From positions 793,266 to 857,265 of the forward strand of contig JANQAE010000004.1 in assembly GCA_024707225.1 (NCBI GenBank): DNA of 64,000 bases, read 5' to 3'. The stretch's first letter is position 1; each line of letters starts with the position of its first letter. The notes beneath the pieces are model-generated. The model was not told where the DNA came from. It was given only the letters and a program-made list of their open reading frames with translations, and made no database searches. The DNA comes from Dokdonella sp. (GTDB lineage: Bacteria; Pseudomonadota; Gammaproteobacteria; Xanthomonadales; Rhodanobacteraceae). The translations under genes and the position numbers were made by a program. Shown piece by piece: positions 1 to 9,942 of the stretch.

Positions 1-3000
1 CGTCACGTTGCCGCGGTCGCCTCCGAACGAGGTGTTGTACGCGTAGCGGTGATAGCGGTCCTCGCCCGCCGGGTAGGCGTGATCCTCCACCTCATAGAGC
101 CGGCCGCGGCTGTCGTACTTGTACTCGAAGTTCCGGCCCATCTGTGACGGATTGAAGTTGCTCGGCGTCCGCTGCCACTTGATGTTGTCCAGATCGTCGT
201 ACACGTACTCGAACGAAGAGCTCCAGTTCACGTAGTTGGCGATCGTCAGTCGATCCCGACCGTCGTAGCTCAGCCTGCGATCCTCGTTGCTCACCAGCTT
301 GTCGTCGATCCATGTCACGTTGCCGTTGAGGTCGTACCGGTACTCCCGGTCGATCTCCGAGCCGTCCGTCGTCTGCCACGGCAGGCCGCGCACGTTCTGC
401 GTCGTGCCGTGGCCGATGTTGTTCCCGTACACGAAACCGTTCAGGCCGCCGTTCGGGTGATAGATCACCTGCGTAGCGTACGTGCCCACCTGTGTCGGCT
501 CGCCGAACAGGTTCGGCGCGTATGCCACCCACGTACCGTTCGGGTAGCGCATCCGGTTCAGACTGCCGTTGACCGTGTACTCGTACTCCAGCTTGTTCGT
601 GCCGCCGCCCGTGCCGCTCAGGCTCAGCGTCTCCTCCAGCAGCAGGCGCCGGCGGTTGTACTTGTACGTCCACGTCGACTGACCCGAGGTCGTCTGCAGC
701 GGCCGGTTGTCAGGCGTCCAGCTCCGGCTCACCGTCGGACTGCCGTCACCGTAGGTCGTCTGCGTCAGCCGGTTGCGGCTGTCGTAGCCGTGGACGATCT
801 TCGCCGAGGCCGCCACCGATGTCCGCGCGTTTTCGCACGTGGCGCTGCTCGACAGGTTCTGCCCCGAAGCCTGCCAGGCCAGGTTTCCGGCCGCGTCGTA
901 CGCGAACACCGTCGCCAGGCTCTCCGGATCGACGCGCATGCACAGACGGTGCTGCGCGTCGTACACGAAGTTGCGTACCCCTGCGGCCGTGCTGCCGCGC
1001 GTGAGCTGCGTCACCTTCCCGAACACGTCGCGCGTCAGCGTCGTCGATACCAGGTTGTCGGTGATCGCCGTCGGCGCATCCTCGCTCGGCGTGTCGTACG
1101 CCTGGAAATCCGTCGTCGTCACGAAGCCGTTCGGGCTTTGCACCCGCTTGCGGAAGCCGGTCAGGTACGTGATCGTCGTCGTCGACGCCCCGACCGTCGG
1201 GTACAGCTGCGTCTCCGTCGCCGCCGTGATCGTCCAGGCCCGGCCCAGCGCGTCGTAGGTCGTCGTCGTGCCCACCGCCGAGGCGTCCGTGATCGAGGCG
1301 ATCGACGCGCGCGGATACGACTCGAACGTCGTGCGCCCGTTCGCGTCGTATTCCATCCGCGTCATCCGGCGGTTCGTGTTCACCGTTCCCGCACCATTCG
1401 TGCCGTGGCGGCTCGTCAGCACTGGACGCCACAGCGCGTCGAAGTACGTCACCGTTTCCAGGAAGCCGTTCACCGTGTCGCCGGTGCGGACCGTCTGGCG
1501 CCAGTGCGTGCCGGTCAGTCCGTACTCGCTCGCCGTTGTCGGCACGAACGTCAGGATCGTCGGGTTCCACGTCGTCGCGCCGTTCGGCAGCGTATCGCCG
1601 GCCGGCGGCGTGATCGTGTACAGACGGCCCAGGCCGTCGTACCCGTACGCGACCTCGTATTGCGTGAACGCGCCCACGTTGGAGTTGTCCGGCTGGCGGA
1701 CCTTCTCGATCTCGCCGGTGTCGTTGACGTCTGCCTCGATCCAATCGTTCGTATTGTCCGGCCGTAGCGGATAGTCGATTCGTCGCGGCACGCCGCGCTT
1801 GTAGTTGCTGTAGCTGGTCTGCTGACTCAAGCCGTCACGGCTCCACGCCAGCGTGCCGTCCGTGTTCCACCCGTACGTGCGGTGGGTCTGGCCGAAACGC
1901 TTCTGCTGCGTCAGCACCGCCGTGGTGGCGTCGTAGGTGTTCTCGACCGGCACCTCCCAGGCGCCCGAGGAGATACTCTGACGCGCCTCCACCTTCGCCA
2001 CCTGGCCCAGCACCCACTTGCTCGTATTGTCGTGATACGTCGTCTTCTCGGTGATCGACGCCCCTGCCACCAGCACGCGGTTGCGTGCCACCTGCAGCGG
2101 CCGCGCCCGGCTGTCGAACAGCTGCACCACCCACTCGAACGACGAGCCGTCCTGCACCGTCAGGCGGCGCTTCTCCGGCAGGAGGTGCGTCGCCATGTAC
2201 TGATTGCCGCGTGCCTGGATGCTCGTGCCGTACGGACTCGGCCACGGAATCGAGAAGCCCAGACCGCCCGAATTCGCCTCCGACTGATACTCGCGCGCCA
2301 CCGACTGCTTCACCACGCCGCCTCGCAGCACCTCGGTGTTCAGCAGCTGGCCGTCGTTCACCTCCGACCGGATGCCGTAGGTGTAACGCAGCACATCGCC
2401 GTGCGGATCGGTCACCTCCACCGTCTTGGTCGTCGGAGAACTGGACGTGCAGGCCAGCGTGTCGTTCGGCAGCACCACCGGCTGCGCCGTACCGGCCGGA
2501 TCCCAGCAACTGGACGGATTGTTGCCCGTGCTCGTGTCGTAGGCATACACCCACGTGTAACCACCCGAGGGCAGGCCCGAGCCTTCGATCTTCTTGCGCG
2601 TCAGCGACAGCACCGGGAATTCCCGCGGGTCCAGGGACCACGTACCCGGAATGATGTTGCCGACTACGTTCTGGCAGGCGCGCTTCACCCAGGTGCGCCC
2701 GTGATTGAGCTCGGTTACCCGGAACGCGCCCGTTGCGCCGCTCGGATGCGTCATCGTTCCTTCGTGGTTCTCCCACGACGCCGGCGCCGGGCCGTTACAG
2801 CTCGACTGCGACGGCTGAGACATCTCCAACTGCTCGTACAGCGGCGCCAGATTGAACGTCCACGTCGAGGCATCCGGCTGCGTGATCGACGTCAGACCCG
2901 TGCCGTAGCTGTAGGTCCAGATGCGCGAACTGCCGAAACCGCCCGACTGCACCGTCGCGGTCACGTTCTTGATCAGGTTCGTACTGGGGTGATACGTGAA

Positions 3001-3988
3001 CGTCAGCGTCCGGCCATCGGGCTTGCTCGCGTCGATCGACGTCGCGACCATGCTCGTCAGCTGCCAGCCGTTCCAGTTGTAGGTCACGTAGTTCCCGTAC
3101 CGGTCCGTCACCCGGCTCGGCACGATCCACACCTCCTGACGCGGCAGCACCACCTGCGTGCCTTCCGTCGGCGGCGGCGGCTCCTCATCGCCGTCTCCGC
3201 CCCGCTCGGTGCTCATGCCGCCCTTCAAACCCTGCGTGTCGCGCGAGAGCATCACGTCGAACCGGTACTGCGTCCCGTCCGGCGTCGTCAGCAGGAACCC
3301 CCTCGCCGGTACCGGACGCCAGCGGTATGCACTGGATCATGCCGCCCGACTTGGTCACCAGCGGATAATTGCTCGGCACGCCGCCCGGCGCCTGCGTGTT
3401 GCCGGCCGCTCGCTGCAGGATCTCCTGATCGCCCGCACCCGGCAGATAGATGAAATTGCCCTGCCAGAAATTCCACGCATCGTAGCTGGCCGCCGTCCCG
3501 CCCGGCGGCGTATAGGACACCCGCGCCGGCGCCCCGTACTGGCTGCAGCGCTGCGCGCTGCCGTTGCTGTTCCACCCCGACAACAGCGTCCCCCGTGCGA
3601 ACACGCCGTGCGCACGCGGAATCTCCAGATCCCAGTCGCCGAAATGACCGTTGCGCATGCCGTTGGCGCCCACCGTGAAACGGCGGCCCACCGACACCGG
3701 CAGCGCGTTGTTGCCCGGCAGGCTCACGTCCGTCTGCACGAATTCCAGGCTGCCCGTGTACAGGCTCACCTGGTCACCGAACAGGTCCGTGCCCAGCGTG
3801 CTCACCCGCTCGTTGCCGCGCAGCAGCTTGCCCTGCTCGTCGTAGATCGAAATGTCCTGCGCCAGCGACACCACCGGCAGCACCGTCAGCAGCGCGCCGG
3901 CCAGCCAGCACAACGGCTGCTTCCGATCCGACCGCCGATCACAACGACTTACGACGCGCGCGCGCTGCGCACGATCCAACACGGACAT
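1..3988 (-). CDS. Secreted RHS/YD-repeat protein, 3' end outside window, one frame break
   Basis: The start is the ATG at 3986-3988, preceded on the minus strand by an AAGGAG ribosome site. The first ~45 residues are a basic stretch and a hydrophobic segment ending LPVVSLAQD, a signal peptide. Residues to about 230 read in one frame; the rest reads in a second frame that is open to base 1. The body shows YD/RHS hallmarks: YDALGR, YDAAGNL, YDSRNRLTQTTYGD, YRYDLNGNVTW, YDGRDRLT, YDSRGRLYEVE. Proteins of this class are large secreted or surface beta-filament proteins, often with variable C-terminal toxin or binding tips; the tip here is beyond the window. The frame changes at the C run 3298-3302: four C instead of five would give one continuous frame. 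Family call is firm; the cargo is unknown. Confidence 0.88.
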
Positions 3989-4406
3989 GCAAGACTCCTT
4001 TGCAGGCCCCGGCCGAAATGCCTTCTCGGCGACAGAAACGAACGCCTTGCGCGTCCGTCCAGACGTCTTGCGGATCCGATCCGATACCCTGACTTGAGCG
4101 TCGGGGCCACCCCCTGCGGGCTTCCCTGCGACGTGAGGCAACCTTAACTCGACCGATCGGTTTTGAGAAGTACGAGGTGGTGACACATCGTCACAGCGGG
4201 CGCGCGAGTACGCGGATGGCACGCTTGTTCGCGCGGCGGCCGCTACTCGCGATCAGCGAGCATGCCAGTGAGAAACGACGCAGACGGATGGCGGATGTCA
4301 TGCGCGACACCGGGGCAGCCTTCCGAGTACGTTTCGCCAATGGCAGCCCTCCAGCCATCCCGCCGCATGGCGCCGCACCGCGCGGCCGGCTAGCATTGCC
4401 GGCTCC
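3989..4406. other. Intergenic region between the divergent RHS gene and ccmA
   Basis: About 420 bases with no convincing gene on either strand. A 77-codon open frame at 4177-4410 is arginine/alanine/proline-rich with no recognisable motif and is probably fortuitous. The region must hold the divergent promoters of the RHS gene and the ccm operon, but I could not pick out a -35/-10 pair with confidence. Confidence 0.5.
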
Positions 4407-5054
4407 ATGATCACCACGCCCGAACACGATCCGATCCCGCTGCTCGAGGCGCGCCGCCTGGCGTTCTCGCGCAACGACGAGCCGATCTTCGGGCCGCTGG
4501 ACTTTCGGCTGTATGCCGGTGACGTGGTGCTGATCGAGGGCGACAACGGTGCCGGCAAGACCACGCTGCTGCGCGTGCTGTCGGGCCTGCTCGAGGCCGA
4601 CGGCGAGATCCTGCTCAACGGCGAGCCGCTGCGGCTGGACGCGCTGGCGCATCAGGTCGCGCTGCTCGGTCATCAGCCCGGCCTCAAGACCGATCTGACG
4701 CCGCTGGAGAACCTGCGCTTCGCGATCGGCGTGGCCGGTCTGCGCGCCGGCGTGTCGCCGCGGCTGGCGCTGGCCAGCGTCGGCCTCGAAGGCTACGAGG
4801 ACGTGCCGGCGCGGCAGCTCTCGGCCGGCCAGAAGAAGCGCGTCTCGCTGGCGCGGCTGCTGCTGGTGCCGGCCGCGCTGTGGCTGCTCGACGAGCCCTA
4901 CGCGAACCTCGATCGCGGCGGCATCGATCTGGTCAACCGCCTGCTCGACACGCATGCGCGCCGCGGCGGCGCGGCGCTGGTGACCTCGCACGGCGCGTAC
5001 GCGTTCACGTCCGGCACGCCGCGCCGGCTGCCGATCCGGCCGCTGGCCGCATGA
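4407..5054 (+). CDS. ccmA: Heme exporter ATP-binding protein CcmA
   Basis: ATPase of the CcmAB(CD) ABC complex of System I cytochrome c maturation. Its ATP hydrolysis releases holo-CcmE from CcmC at the inner membrane. 215 residues, normal for the family. Walker A GDNGAGKTT is at residues 45-53, the ABC signature LSAGQKK at 138-144, Walker B ending LLDEP at 160-164 and the H-loop TSHG at 193-196. It is the first gene of a tightly packed operon: its TGA overlaps the ATG of ccmB as ATGA at 5051-5054. No strong Shine-Dalgarno is visible before the ATG at 4407. The context with ccmB-E makes the assignment secure. Confidence 0.95.
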   Translation: MITTPEHDPIPLLEARRLAFSRNDEPIFGPLDFRLYAGDVVLIEGDNGAGKTTLLRVLSGLLEADGEILLNGEPLRLDALAHQVALLGHQPGLKTDLTPLENLRFAIGVAGLRAGVSPRLALASVGLEGYEDVPARQLSAGQKKRVSLARLLLVPAALWLLDEPYANLDRGGIDLVNRLLDTHARRGGAALVTSHGAYAFTSGTPRRLPIRPLAA

Positions 5055-5734
5055 AGCCCGGCACGACCGTCGCCGCCTGCGCCGCACTGATCCGGCGCGA
5101 CCTGCTGCTGGCCTGGCGCCGCCGCGGCGATGCGCTGAACCCGGTGCTGTTTGCGCTGATGGTCGTCGCGCTGTTCCCGCTCGCGCTCGGGCCCGAGGCC
5201 GAGCGGCTGGCCTCGATCGCCGCCGGCGTGATCCTGGTCGCCGTGCTGCTGGCCGGCCTGATGGCGCTGGACACGCTGTTCCGCGGCGACTACGAGGACG
5301 GCTCGCTCGAGCAATTGGTGCTGTCGCCGCATCCGCTGCCGCTGCTGCTGGCCTGCAAGATCGCCACGCACTGGCTGATCGCGGCGGTGCCGCTGATCGT
5401 CGCGGCGCCGCTGCTCGGCGAGTTCCTGCATCTGCCGCGGCCGGTGCTGGGCGTGTTGCTGGCCGCGCTGGCGCTGGCGACGCCGCTGCTGAGCCTGATC
5501 GGCGCGGTCTGCGTCGCGCTGACGGTCGGCATGCGGCGCTCTGGTATGCTGCTGGCCCTGCTGGTGCTGCCGCTGTACGTACCGGTGCTGATCTTCGCCG
5601 CCGGCGCCTGCAATGCCGCCCAGGCCGGTCTGCCGTTCGCCGCGCCGCTGCTGTGGCTGGGTGCGGCGCTGGCGATGACCCTGGTGCTGGCGCCGCTGGC
5701 CTGCGCGGCGGCGCTGCGCATCTCGTTGAGCTAG
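5051..5734 (+). CDS. ccmB: Heme exporter membrane protein CcmB
   Basis: Integral membrane partner of CcmA. 227 residues, almost entirely hydrophobic with about six membrane spans; the N-terminal cytoplasmic stretch RRDLLLAWRRRGDALNPVLF is typical of CcmB, as is the FRGDYEDGSLEQLVLSPHPL region near residue 80. The ATG at 5051 overlaps the ccmA stop by four bases, so translation is probably coupled. An open frame extends upstream to 4880 but lies inside ccmA and is not used. It acts with CcmA, CcmC and CcmD in the release of heme-loaded CcmE. Confidence 0.93.
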   Translation: MKPGTTVAACAALIRRDLLLAWRRRGDALNPVLFALMVVALFPLALGPEAERLASIAAGVILVAVLLAGLMALDTLFRGDYEDGSLEQLVLSPHPLPLLLACKIATHWLIAAVPLIVAAPLLGEFLHLPRPVLGVLLAALALATPLLSLIGAVCVALTVGMRRSGMLLALLVLPLYVPVLIFAAGACNAAQAGLPFAAPLLWLGAALAMTLVLAPLACAAALRISLS

Positions 5735-5757
5735 GCCGCACGGTCGACCCCGCCCCG

Positions 5758-6522
5758 ATGAACGCACTGACGCTGTGGTTCCACAAACTCGGATCGCCGC
5801 CGATCTTCGACCGCATCGCCGGCCGGATCCAGCCGTGGTGCTTCGCGCTGGCGATCGTGCTCGGCGCGGCCGGCCTGTACGGCGGCCTGGTCACGGCGCC
5901 GGCCGATTACCAGCAGGGCGATGCGTTCCGGATCATCTACATCCACGTGCCGAGCGCATGGATGAGCCTGTTCATCTACTTCGTGATGGGCGTCAACGCG
6001 TTCATCGCGCTGGTCTGGCGGATCAAGCTCAGCGAGACGCTGGCGATGGCCTGCGCGCCGGTCGGTGCGGCGTTCACGTTCATATGCCTGGTCACCGGCT
6101 CGCTGTGGGGCAAGCCGACCTGGGGCACCTGGTGGGTCTGGGACGCGCGGCTGACCTCCGAGCTGGTGCTGCTGTTCCTGTATCTGGGCGTGATCGGTCT
6201 GTACGCGGCGATCGAAGACCGCCGCAAGGCCGCGCGTGCGGCCGGCTTTCTCGCGCTGATCGGCATCGTCAACGTGCCGATCGTGCATTTCTCGGTGACC
6301 TGGTGGAACACGCTGCATCAGGGCTCGACGGTGCGCATGTTCGGCAAGTCGACGATCACCGGCGACATGCTCTGGCCGCTGCTGGTGATGGCGCTGGCGA
6401 CCAAGCTGTGGTTTCTCGGCAGCCTGCTGGCGCGTTCGCGCGTGGCCCTGCTCGAGCTCGAAGGCGGCAAGGACTGGGTCCGCGCCGCCGCACTGAAGGA
6501 CGAAGGAGCCCGCGATGGCTGA
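5758..6522 (+). CDS. ccmC: Heme-handling membrane protein CcmC
   Basis: Loads heme covalently onto CcmE at the periplasmic face of the inner membrane. 254 residues with about six membrane spans. The tryptophan-rich heme-handling (WWD) motif WGTWWVWDARLT is at residues 122-133. Flanking histidines in IIYIHVPSAWMS (around residue 63) and VPIVHFSVTWWN (around 184) match the external heme ligands of the family. The frame is open upstream to 5653, but the ATG at 5758 gives the conserved N-terminus and lies just after ccmB. Its stop overlaps ccmD. Confidence 0.95.
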   Translation: MNALTLWFHKLGSPPIFDRIAGRIQPWCFALAIVLGAAGLYGGLVTAPADYQQGDAFRIIYIHVPSAWMSLFIYFVMGVNAFIALVWRIKLSETLAMACAPVGAAFTFICLVTGSLWGKPTWGTWWVWDARLTSELVLLFLYLGVIGLYAAIEDRRKAARAAGFLALIGIVNVPIVHFSVTWWNTLHQGSTVRMFGKSTITGDMLWPLLVMALATKLWFLGSLLARSRVALLELEGGKDWVRAAALKDEGARDG

Positions 6523-6694
6523 TTTCCTCGAGATGGGCGGCTACGGCTTCTACGTCTGGCTGTCCTACGCCGTGTTCTTCGCGGTCCTGGCGATCGACTA
6601 CGTGGCGCCGCTGCTGCGGCGCCGGTCGGTGCTGCGCGAGGTGGCCGCCCAGGCGCGCCGCCAGCAGCGCCGCAGCAGCGGAGCGGCGCCATGA
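6515..6694 (+). CDS. ccmD: Heme exporter small subunit CcmD
   Basis: 59-residue single-span membrane protein that stabilises the CcmABC-CcmE complex. It begins [20 protein letters not shown], with the FLxMGGYGxYVWxSY pattern of CcmD, one membrane span and then a basic cytoplasmic tail ([21 protein letters not shown]). The ATG at 6515 overlaps the end of ccmC by eight bases and its TGA overlaps the ccmE start as ATGA at 6691-6694. Size, position and motif agree. Confidence 0.92.
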   Translation: MADFLEMGGYGFYVWLSYAVFFAVLAIDYVAPLLRRRSVLREVAAQARRQQRRSSGAAP

Positions 6695-7146
6695 CGCCGA
6701 CCCGCAAGCGCCGCCTGATCGTGGTCAGCCTGCTGCTGCTGGCGGTCGGCGTGGCGACCACGCTGACCGTGTTCGCGCTGCAGTCGAACATGAACTACCT
6801 CTACACGCCGGTGCAGGTCTTGAACGGCGAGGCCGCGCGCCACGAGACGTTCCGGCTCGGCGGCATGGTCAAGAAGGGCTCGATCCAGCGCGCGGGCGAT
6901 TCGCTGCGCGTGGATTTCGTCGTGCTCGACGGCGACGCCGAGCTGCCGGTCGAGTACACCGGCATCCTGCCGGACCTGTTCCGCGAGAATCAGGCCGTGA
7001 TCGCGACCGGCCAGTTGCGCGAGGGCCGCTTCTACGCGCGCCAGGTGCTGGCCAAGCACGACGAGGGCTACATGCCCAAGGAACTGGCCGAGGCGATGGG
7101 CAAGGCCCACGTCAAGCACGACGTGGACACCGCCAAGGCGCAGTGA
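6691..7146 (+). CDS. ccmE: Periplasmic heme chaperone CcmE
   Basis: Binds heme covalently and carries it to the CcmF/H ligase. 151 residues: an N-terminal basic anchor and one membrane span (residues 8-30), then an OB-fold beta-barrel domain. The heme-binding histidine is in [10 protein letters not shown] (residues 120-129, His123) with the family tyrosine at 127. The standard order would continue into ccmF; here the next plus-strand ccm gene lies almost 4 kb downstream, after an inserted module. Confidence 0.95.
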   Translation: MTPTRKRRLIVVSLLLLAVGVATTLTVFALQSNMNYLYTPVQVLNGEAARHETFRLGGMVKKGSIQRAGDSLRVDFVVLDGDAELPVEYTGILPDLFRENQAVIATGQLREGRFYARQVLAKHDEGYMPKELAEAMGKAHVKHDVDTAKAQ

Positions 7147-7165
7147 GCGGGCGGCGCGGCGCCCG

Positions 7166-7624
7166 TCATTCTCGGCGCGGCAAGCCGAGGCGGCCGGCCA
7201 GCCAGTGGTCGACGCTGGCCTTGCCGGGGCCGGCCAGCAGCAGCCAGACCAGGACCAGCACGTAGAGCACTTCGTCGAGCTCGACGAATTCGTCCAGCGT
7301 GCTCACGTCGCCGATCACGACCAGCGCGATCGCGACGATCATGTTGAAGCCGAGCGCCGCGCTGGCCAGCCGCGTGAACAGGCCGATCATCAGCAGGGCG
7401 CCGCCGACCAGTTCGGTGCCGGCCGACAGCGCCGCGCTGGCCGGCGCGAACGGGATGCCCCAGTCGGCGAAGCGCGCGGCGAACGTGTCCAGGTTCATCA
7501 GCTTGGCCCAGCCGGTCTCGAGCCAGAAGTAGCCGAAGCCGAGCCGCAGCAGCAGCGGGCCGAGCCATTCGATCGAGGCGGCGAAGTTCAGCAGGCGGCG
7601 GCACAGCGCGATCACGGATTCCAT
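7166..7624 (-). CDS. DoxX-family membrane protein, possibly linked to the bufferin module
   Basis: 152-residue membrane protein with four predicted spans and DoxX features: LLLRLGFGYFWLETGWAKLMNLD near the N-terminus, then ELVGGALLMIGLFTRLAS and a conserved last span. DoxX proteins accompany DUF692/DUF2063 genes in many copper-responsive RiPP clusters, and this gene is divergent from such a set starting at 7913. The start at 7624 removes an arginine-rich upstream extension that is open in the same frame and unlike the family. Its exact biochemical role is unknown; a link to peptide maturation or redox balance is inference from neighbours. Confidence 0.8.
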   Translation of the reverse strand: MESVIALCRRLLNFAASIEWLGPLLLRLGFGYFWLETGWAKLMNLDTFAARFADWGIPFAPASAALSAGTELVGGALLMIGLFTRLASAALGFNMIVAIALVVIGDVSTLDEFVELDEVLYVLVLVWLLLAGPGKASVDHWLAGRLGLPRRE

Positions 7625-7912
7625 CGGTATTTCCACGGCAGCGGACGGGACGATGCAGGCTAGACGGGCCCGCGCGGTGCGGACCATGCCCGCGCGTCCG
7701 GCATTTGCGGCCGGGCGTCCGCGCGCGGCGACGCGCCCTGCTCGTCGCTGAACCGCCGGACGCACGGACATATCCGCCGGATGCCTGGCCGCAGGCCGGC
7801 GCCGCGCCGCTGCGGACAATGGCCTTCGCCGTCGCAGCCGCACCCGGCCGCGCGGCATCGGCCGCGCGACGTCGCAGGCCGCTCCCCTTCCGCTGCACAC
7901 AGGATCCACGCC

Positions 7913-8176
7913 ATGAACAAGCTCACCGGTATTGCCCTGGCCACCGCCGTCGCCGGCCTCTTCGCCGGCACCGTCGCCAGTCCGGCGTTCGCCGCCGACG
8001 GCGCCGACGCCAAGGTCAAATGCGAGAACTCCTCGGCCTGCAAGGGTCACGGCGCCTGCAAGAGTGCCAAGAACGCCTGCAAGGGACAGAACGCCTGCAA
8101 GGGCGAGGGCTTCACGATGCAGAAGTCCGCCGATGCCTGCAAAACGGCGCAGGACGCGGCCAAGAAGGCATCCTGA
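7913..8176 (+). CDS. Bufferin-type cysteine-rich precursor peptide (BufA-like)
   Basis: 87-residue peptide: signal peptide of about 27 residues ending SPAFA|ADG, then a lysine-rich mature part with six cysteines at 37, 43, 49, 56, 62 and 76. Five of the six are followed by Lys (ACK repeated, plus KCE at 37), with glycine/asparagine spacers as in GHGACKSAKNACKGQNACK. It is followed directly by DUF692 and DUF2063 genes, the enzyme and partner that modify cysteines in bufferins, copper-buffering RiPPs. The Cys pattern resembles the BufA2 type; the EGKCG motif of the HvfA/BufA1 type is absent. It is exported, probably by Sec, and is expected to chelate copper in the periplasm. That function is inferred from context. 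Confidence 0.8.
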   Translation: MNKLTGIALATAVAGLFAGTVASPAFAADGADAKVKCENSSACKGHGACKSAKNACKGQNACKGEGFTMQKSADACKTAQDAAKKAS

Positions 8177-8227
8177 GGACCGGCGCGCGGCGACCGCCCG
8201 CAGCGATCGCCGCGCGACCTTCAGCCG

Positions 8228-9082
8228 ATGAACACCCCTACCCGCTGCCATCCGCATCTGGGCCACGGCCTGGGCCTGCGCGTGGATCATTACGAGGCGA
8301 TCCTGGCCGATCCGGCCGTGCCGATCGACTGGCTCGAGATCGTCACCGAGAACTACCTGGTACCCGGCGGCCGTCCGCTGGATTATCTGGAACGCTTCCG
8401 TGCGCGCTATCCGCTGGTCATGCACGGCGTCTCGCTGTCGATCGGCGGCGCCGATCCGCTGGACCGCCGCTATCTGCGCGATCTGTGCGCGCTGGCCGAC
8501 CGCATCGAGCCGGCCTGGATCTCCGACCATCTGTGCTGGACGGCGGTCGACGGCGTGCAGCTGCACGACCTGCTGCCGCTGCCGTACACCGAGGAGGCCG
8601 TCGCGCATGTCGCCGCGCGCATCGCCCAGGTGCAGGACGCGATCGGCCGCCGGCTGGTGCTCGAGAACGTGTCCAGCTACGTCGCCTATCACGCCTCGCA
8701 GATGCCCGAATGGACGTTCCTGGCCGCCGTGGCCGAGGCGGCCGACTGCCTGATCCTGCTCGATCTCAACAATGTTTACGTCAGCGCGGCCAATCACGGC
8801 TTCGATCCGCTGGACTATCTGGCCGGTCTGCCGGCCGCGCGCATCCAGCAGATCCACCTGGCCGGTCACAGCACCGGCGGCGCGCTGCTGATCGACACCC
8901 ATGACGCGGCCATCGCCGACCCGGTCTGGCAGCTCTACGCCGAGGCGGTGCGCCGCTACGGTGCGGTCACGACGATGATCGAACGCGACGATGCGATACC
9001 GCCGCTGGCCGAGCTGCTGGCGGAGCTGTCGATCGCGCGCGGCATCGCCGCCGATGCCATGCCGGTGCAGGCCGCGGCATGA
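8228..9082 (+). CDS. bufB: MNIO (DUF692) bufferin maturase BufB
   Basis: 284-residue TIM-barrel multinuclear iron-dependent oxidase of the DUF692 family, which converts cysteines of precursor peptides into thiooxazole-type groups. Expected metal-binding stretches are present in order: ENYLVPGG near 43, HGVSLSIGG near 66, SDHLCW near 98, LENVSSYV near 145, [11 protein letters not shown] near 175, IHLAGHS near 205 and IERDD near 250. It follows the precursor by 51 bases and its TGA overlaps the next ATG (ATGA, 9079-9082), so it is translationally coupled to the DUF2063 partner. The substrate is almost certainly the peptide at 7913-8176. Confidence 0.9.
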   Translation: MNTPTRCHPHLGHGLGLRVDHYEAILADPAVPIDWLEIVTENYLVPGGRPLDYLERFRARYPLVMHGVSLSIGGADPLDRRYLRDLCALADRIEPAWISDHLCWTAVDGVQLHDLLPLPYTEEAVAHVAARIAQVQDAIGRRLVLENVSSYVAYHASQMPEWTFLAAVAEAADCLILLDLNNVYVSAANHGFDPLDYLAGLPAARIQQIHLAGHSTGGALLIDTHDAAIADPVWQLYAEAVRRYGAVTTMIERDDAIPPLAELLAELSIARGIAADAMPVQAAA

Positions 9083-9857
9083 ACGCGTTGCAGGCGCTGC
9101 AGCGGCAGTTCGCAGCCTGCCTGCTCGATGGCGATACCGCGCTGCGCGCCGCCGTGTGCACGACGCCGCAGGCCGACGCCGCGATGCGCCTGGAGGTCTA
9201 CGCGCATGCATATCGCCAGCGCCTGCACGAGGTGCTGGCCGAGGAATTCCCGGCGCTGGCCGCGACGGCCGGTGCCGGACCGTTCGCCGCGTGGACCGCG
9301 CGATACGCGCGCGAGCGGCCCTCGCGCGATCCCAACGTGCGCTGGTACGGCGCGGCGTTCGCCGACTGGCTGCGCGAGTCGACACCGGCGCAGCCGGCCG
9401 CCGCGGCGCTGGCCGGGTTCGAATGGGCGCTGTCGCTCGCATTCGACGCCGAGGACCTCCCGGCGCTGCAGGCCGAGCGGCTCGCGGCGCTGCCGGCCGC
9501 ACACTGGCCGCACCTCCGGCTGGCCCTACATCCGCAACTGGTGCTGCTGCCGGTCGCCTGGAATCTCGAGGCGATCCGCCGCGCGGTCGACGCCGGGCAA
9601 CCGCCGCCGCCGCTGTGCGAGGCGCCGGGCACGCTGGCGATCTGGCGCCGGCAACGGCGCGTGCGCTATCGGCGGCTCGACGCCGAAGAGGCCGCCACGC
9701 TCGACCTGCTGCGCCACGGCCGGCCGTTCGGCGCGTTGTGCGAGGCGCTCGCCGGGCGCCACGGGGCGGACGCCGCGCCGCGGCTGCGCAGGGCCTGCGC
9801 GACTGGATCGAAGCCGGCTGGATCGCCGAGCCGGACGATGATGCCGCCCTCGCCTAG
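9079..9857 (+). CDS. bufC: DUF2063 partner protein of the MNIO maturase (BufC), one frame break
   Basis: Begins [19 protein letters not shown], the DUF2063 N-terminus, and has the expected [24 protein letters not shown] helix pair and the C-terminal winged-helix part. In these systems the protein recruits the leader peptide to the DUF692 enzyme. The frame from 9079 runs on to 10836 and fuses with the next gene, but this is an artefact of a lost base near 9787-9789. One extra C there gives [20 protein letters not shown] and a TAG stop at 9855-9857, the normal family C-terminus and a length of about 260 residues. Sequence error is more likely than a real fusion. Confidence 0.8.
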
Positions 9858-9942
9858 CGGCGGCCCGCATTCGATTGCGCATCGGCCTACACTGCGCGGG
9901 CCGGCCGCACGGTCGCCGCCACGCGCCACCGCGCTTTCGCTG

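Noticed and set aside
4177..4410. A 77-codon open frame before ccmA
   Set aside because: Arg/Ala/Pro-rich, no ribosome site or motif, and overlaps the ccmA start.
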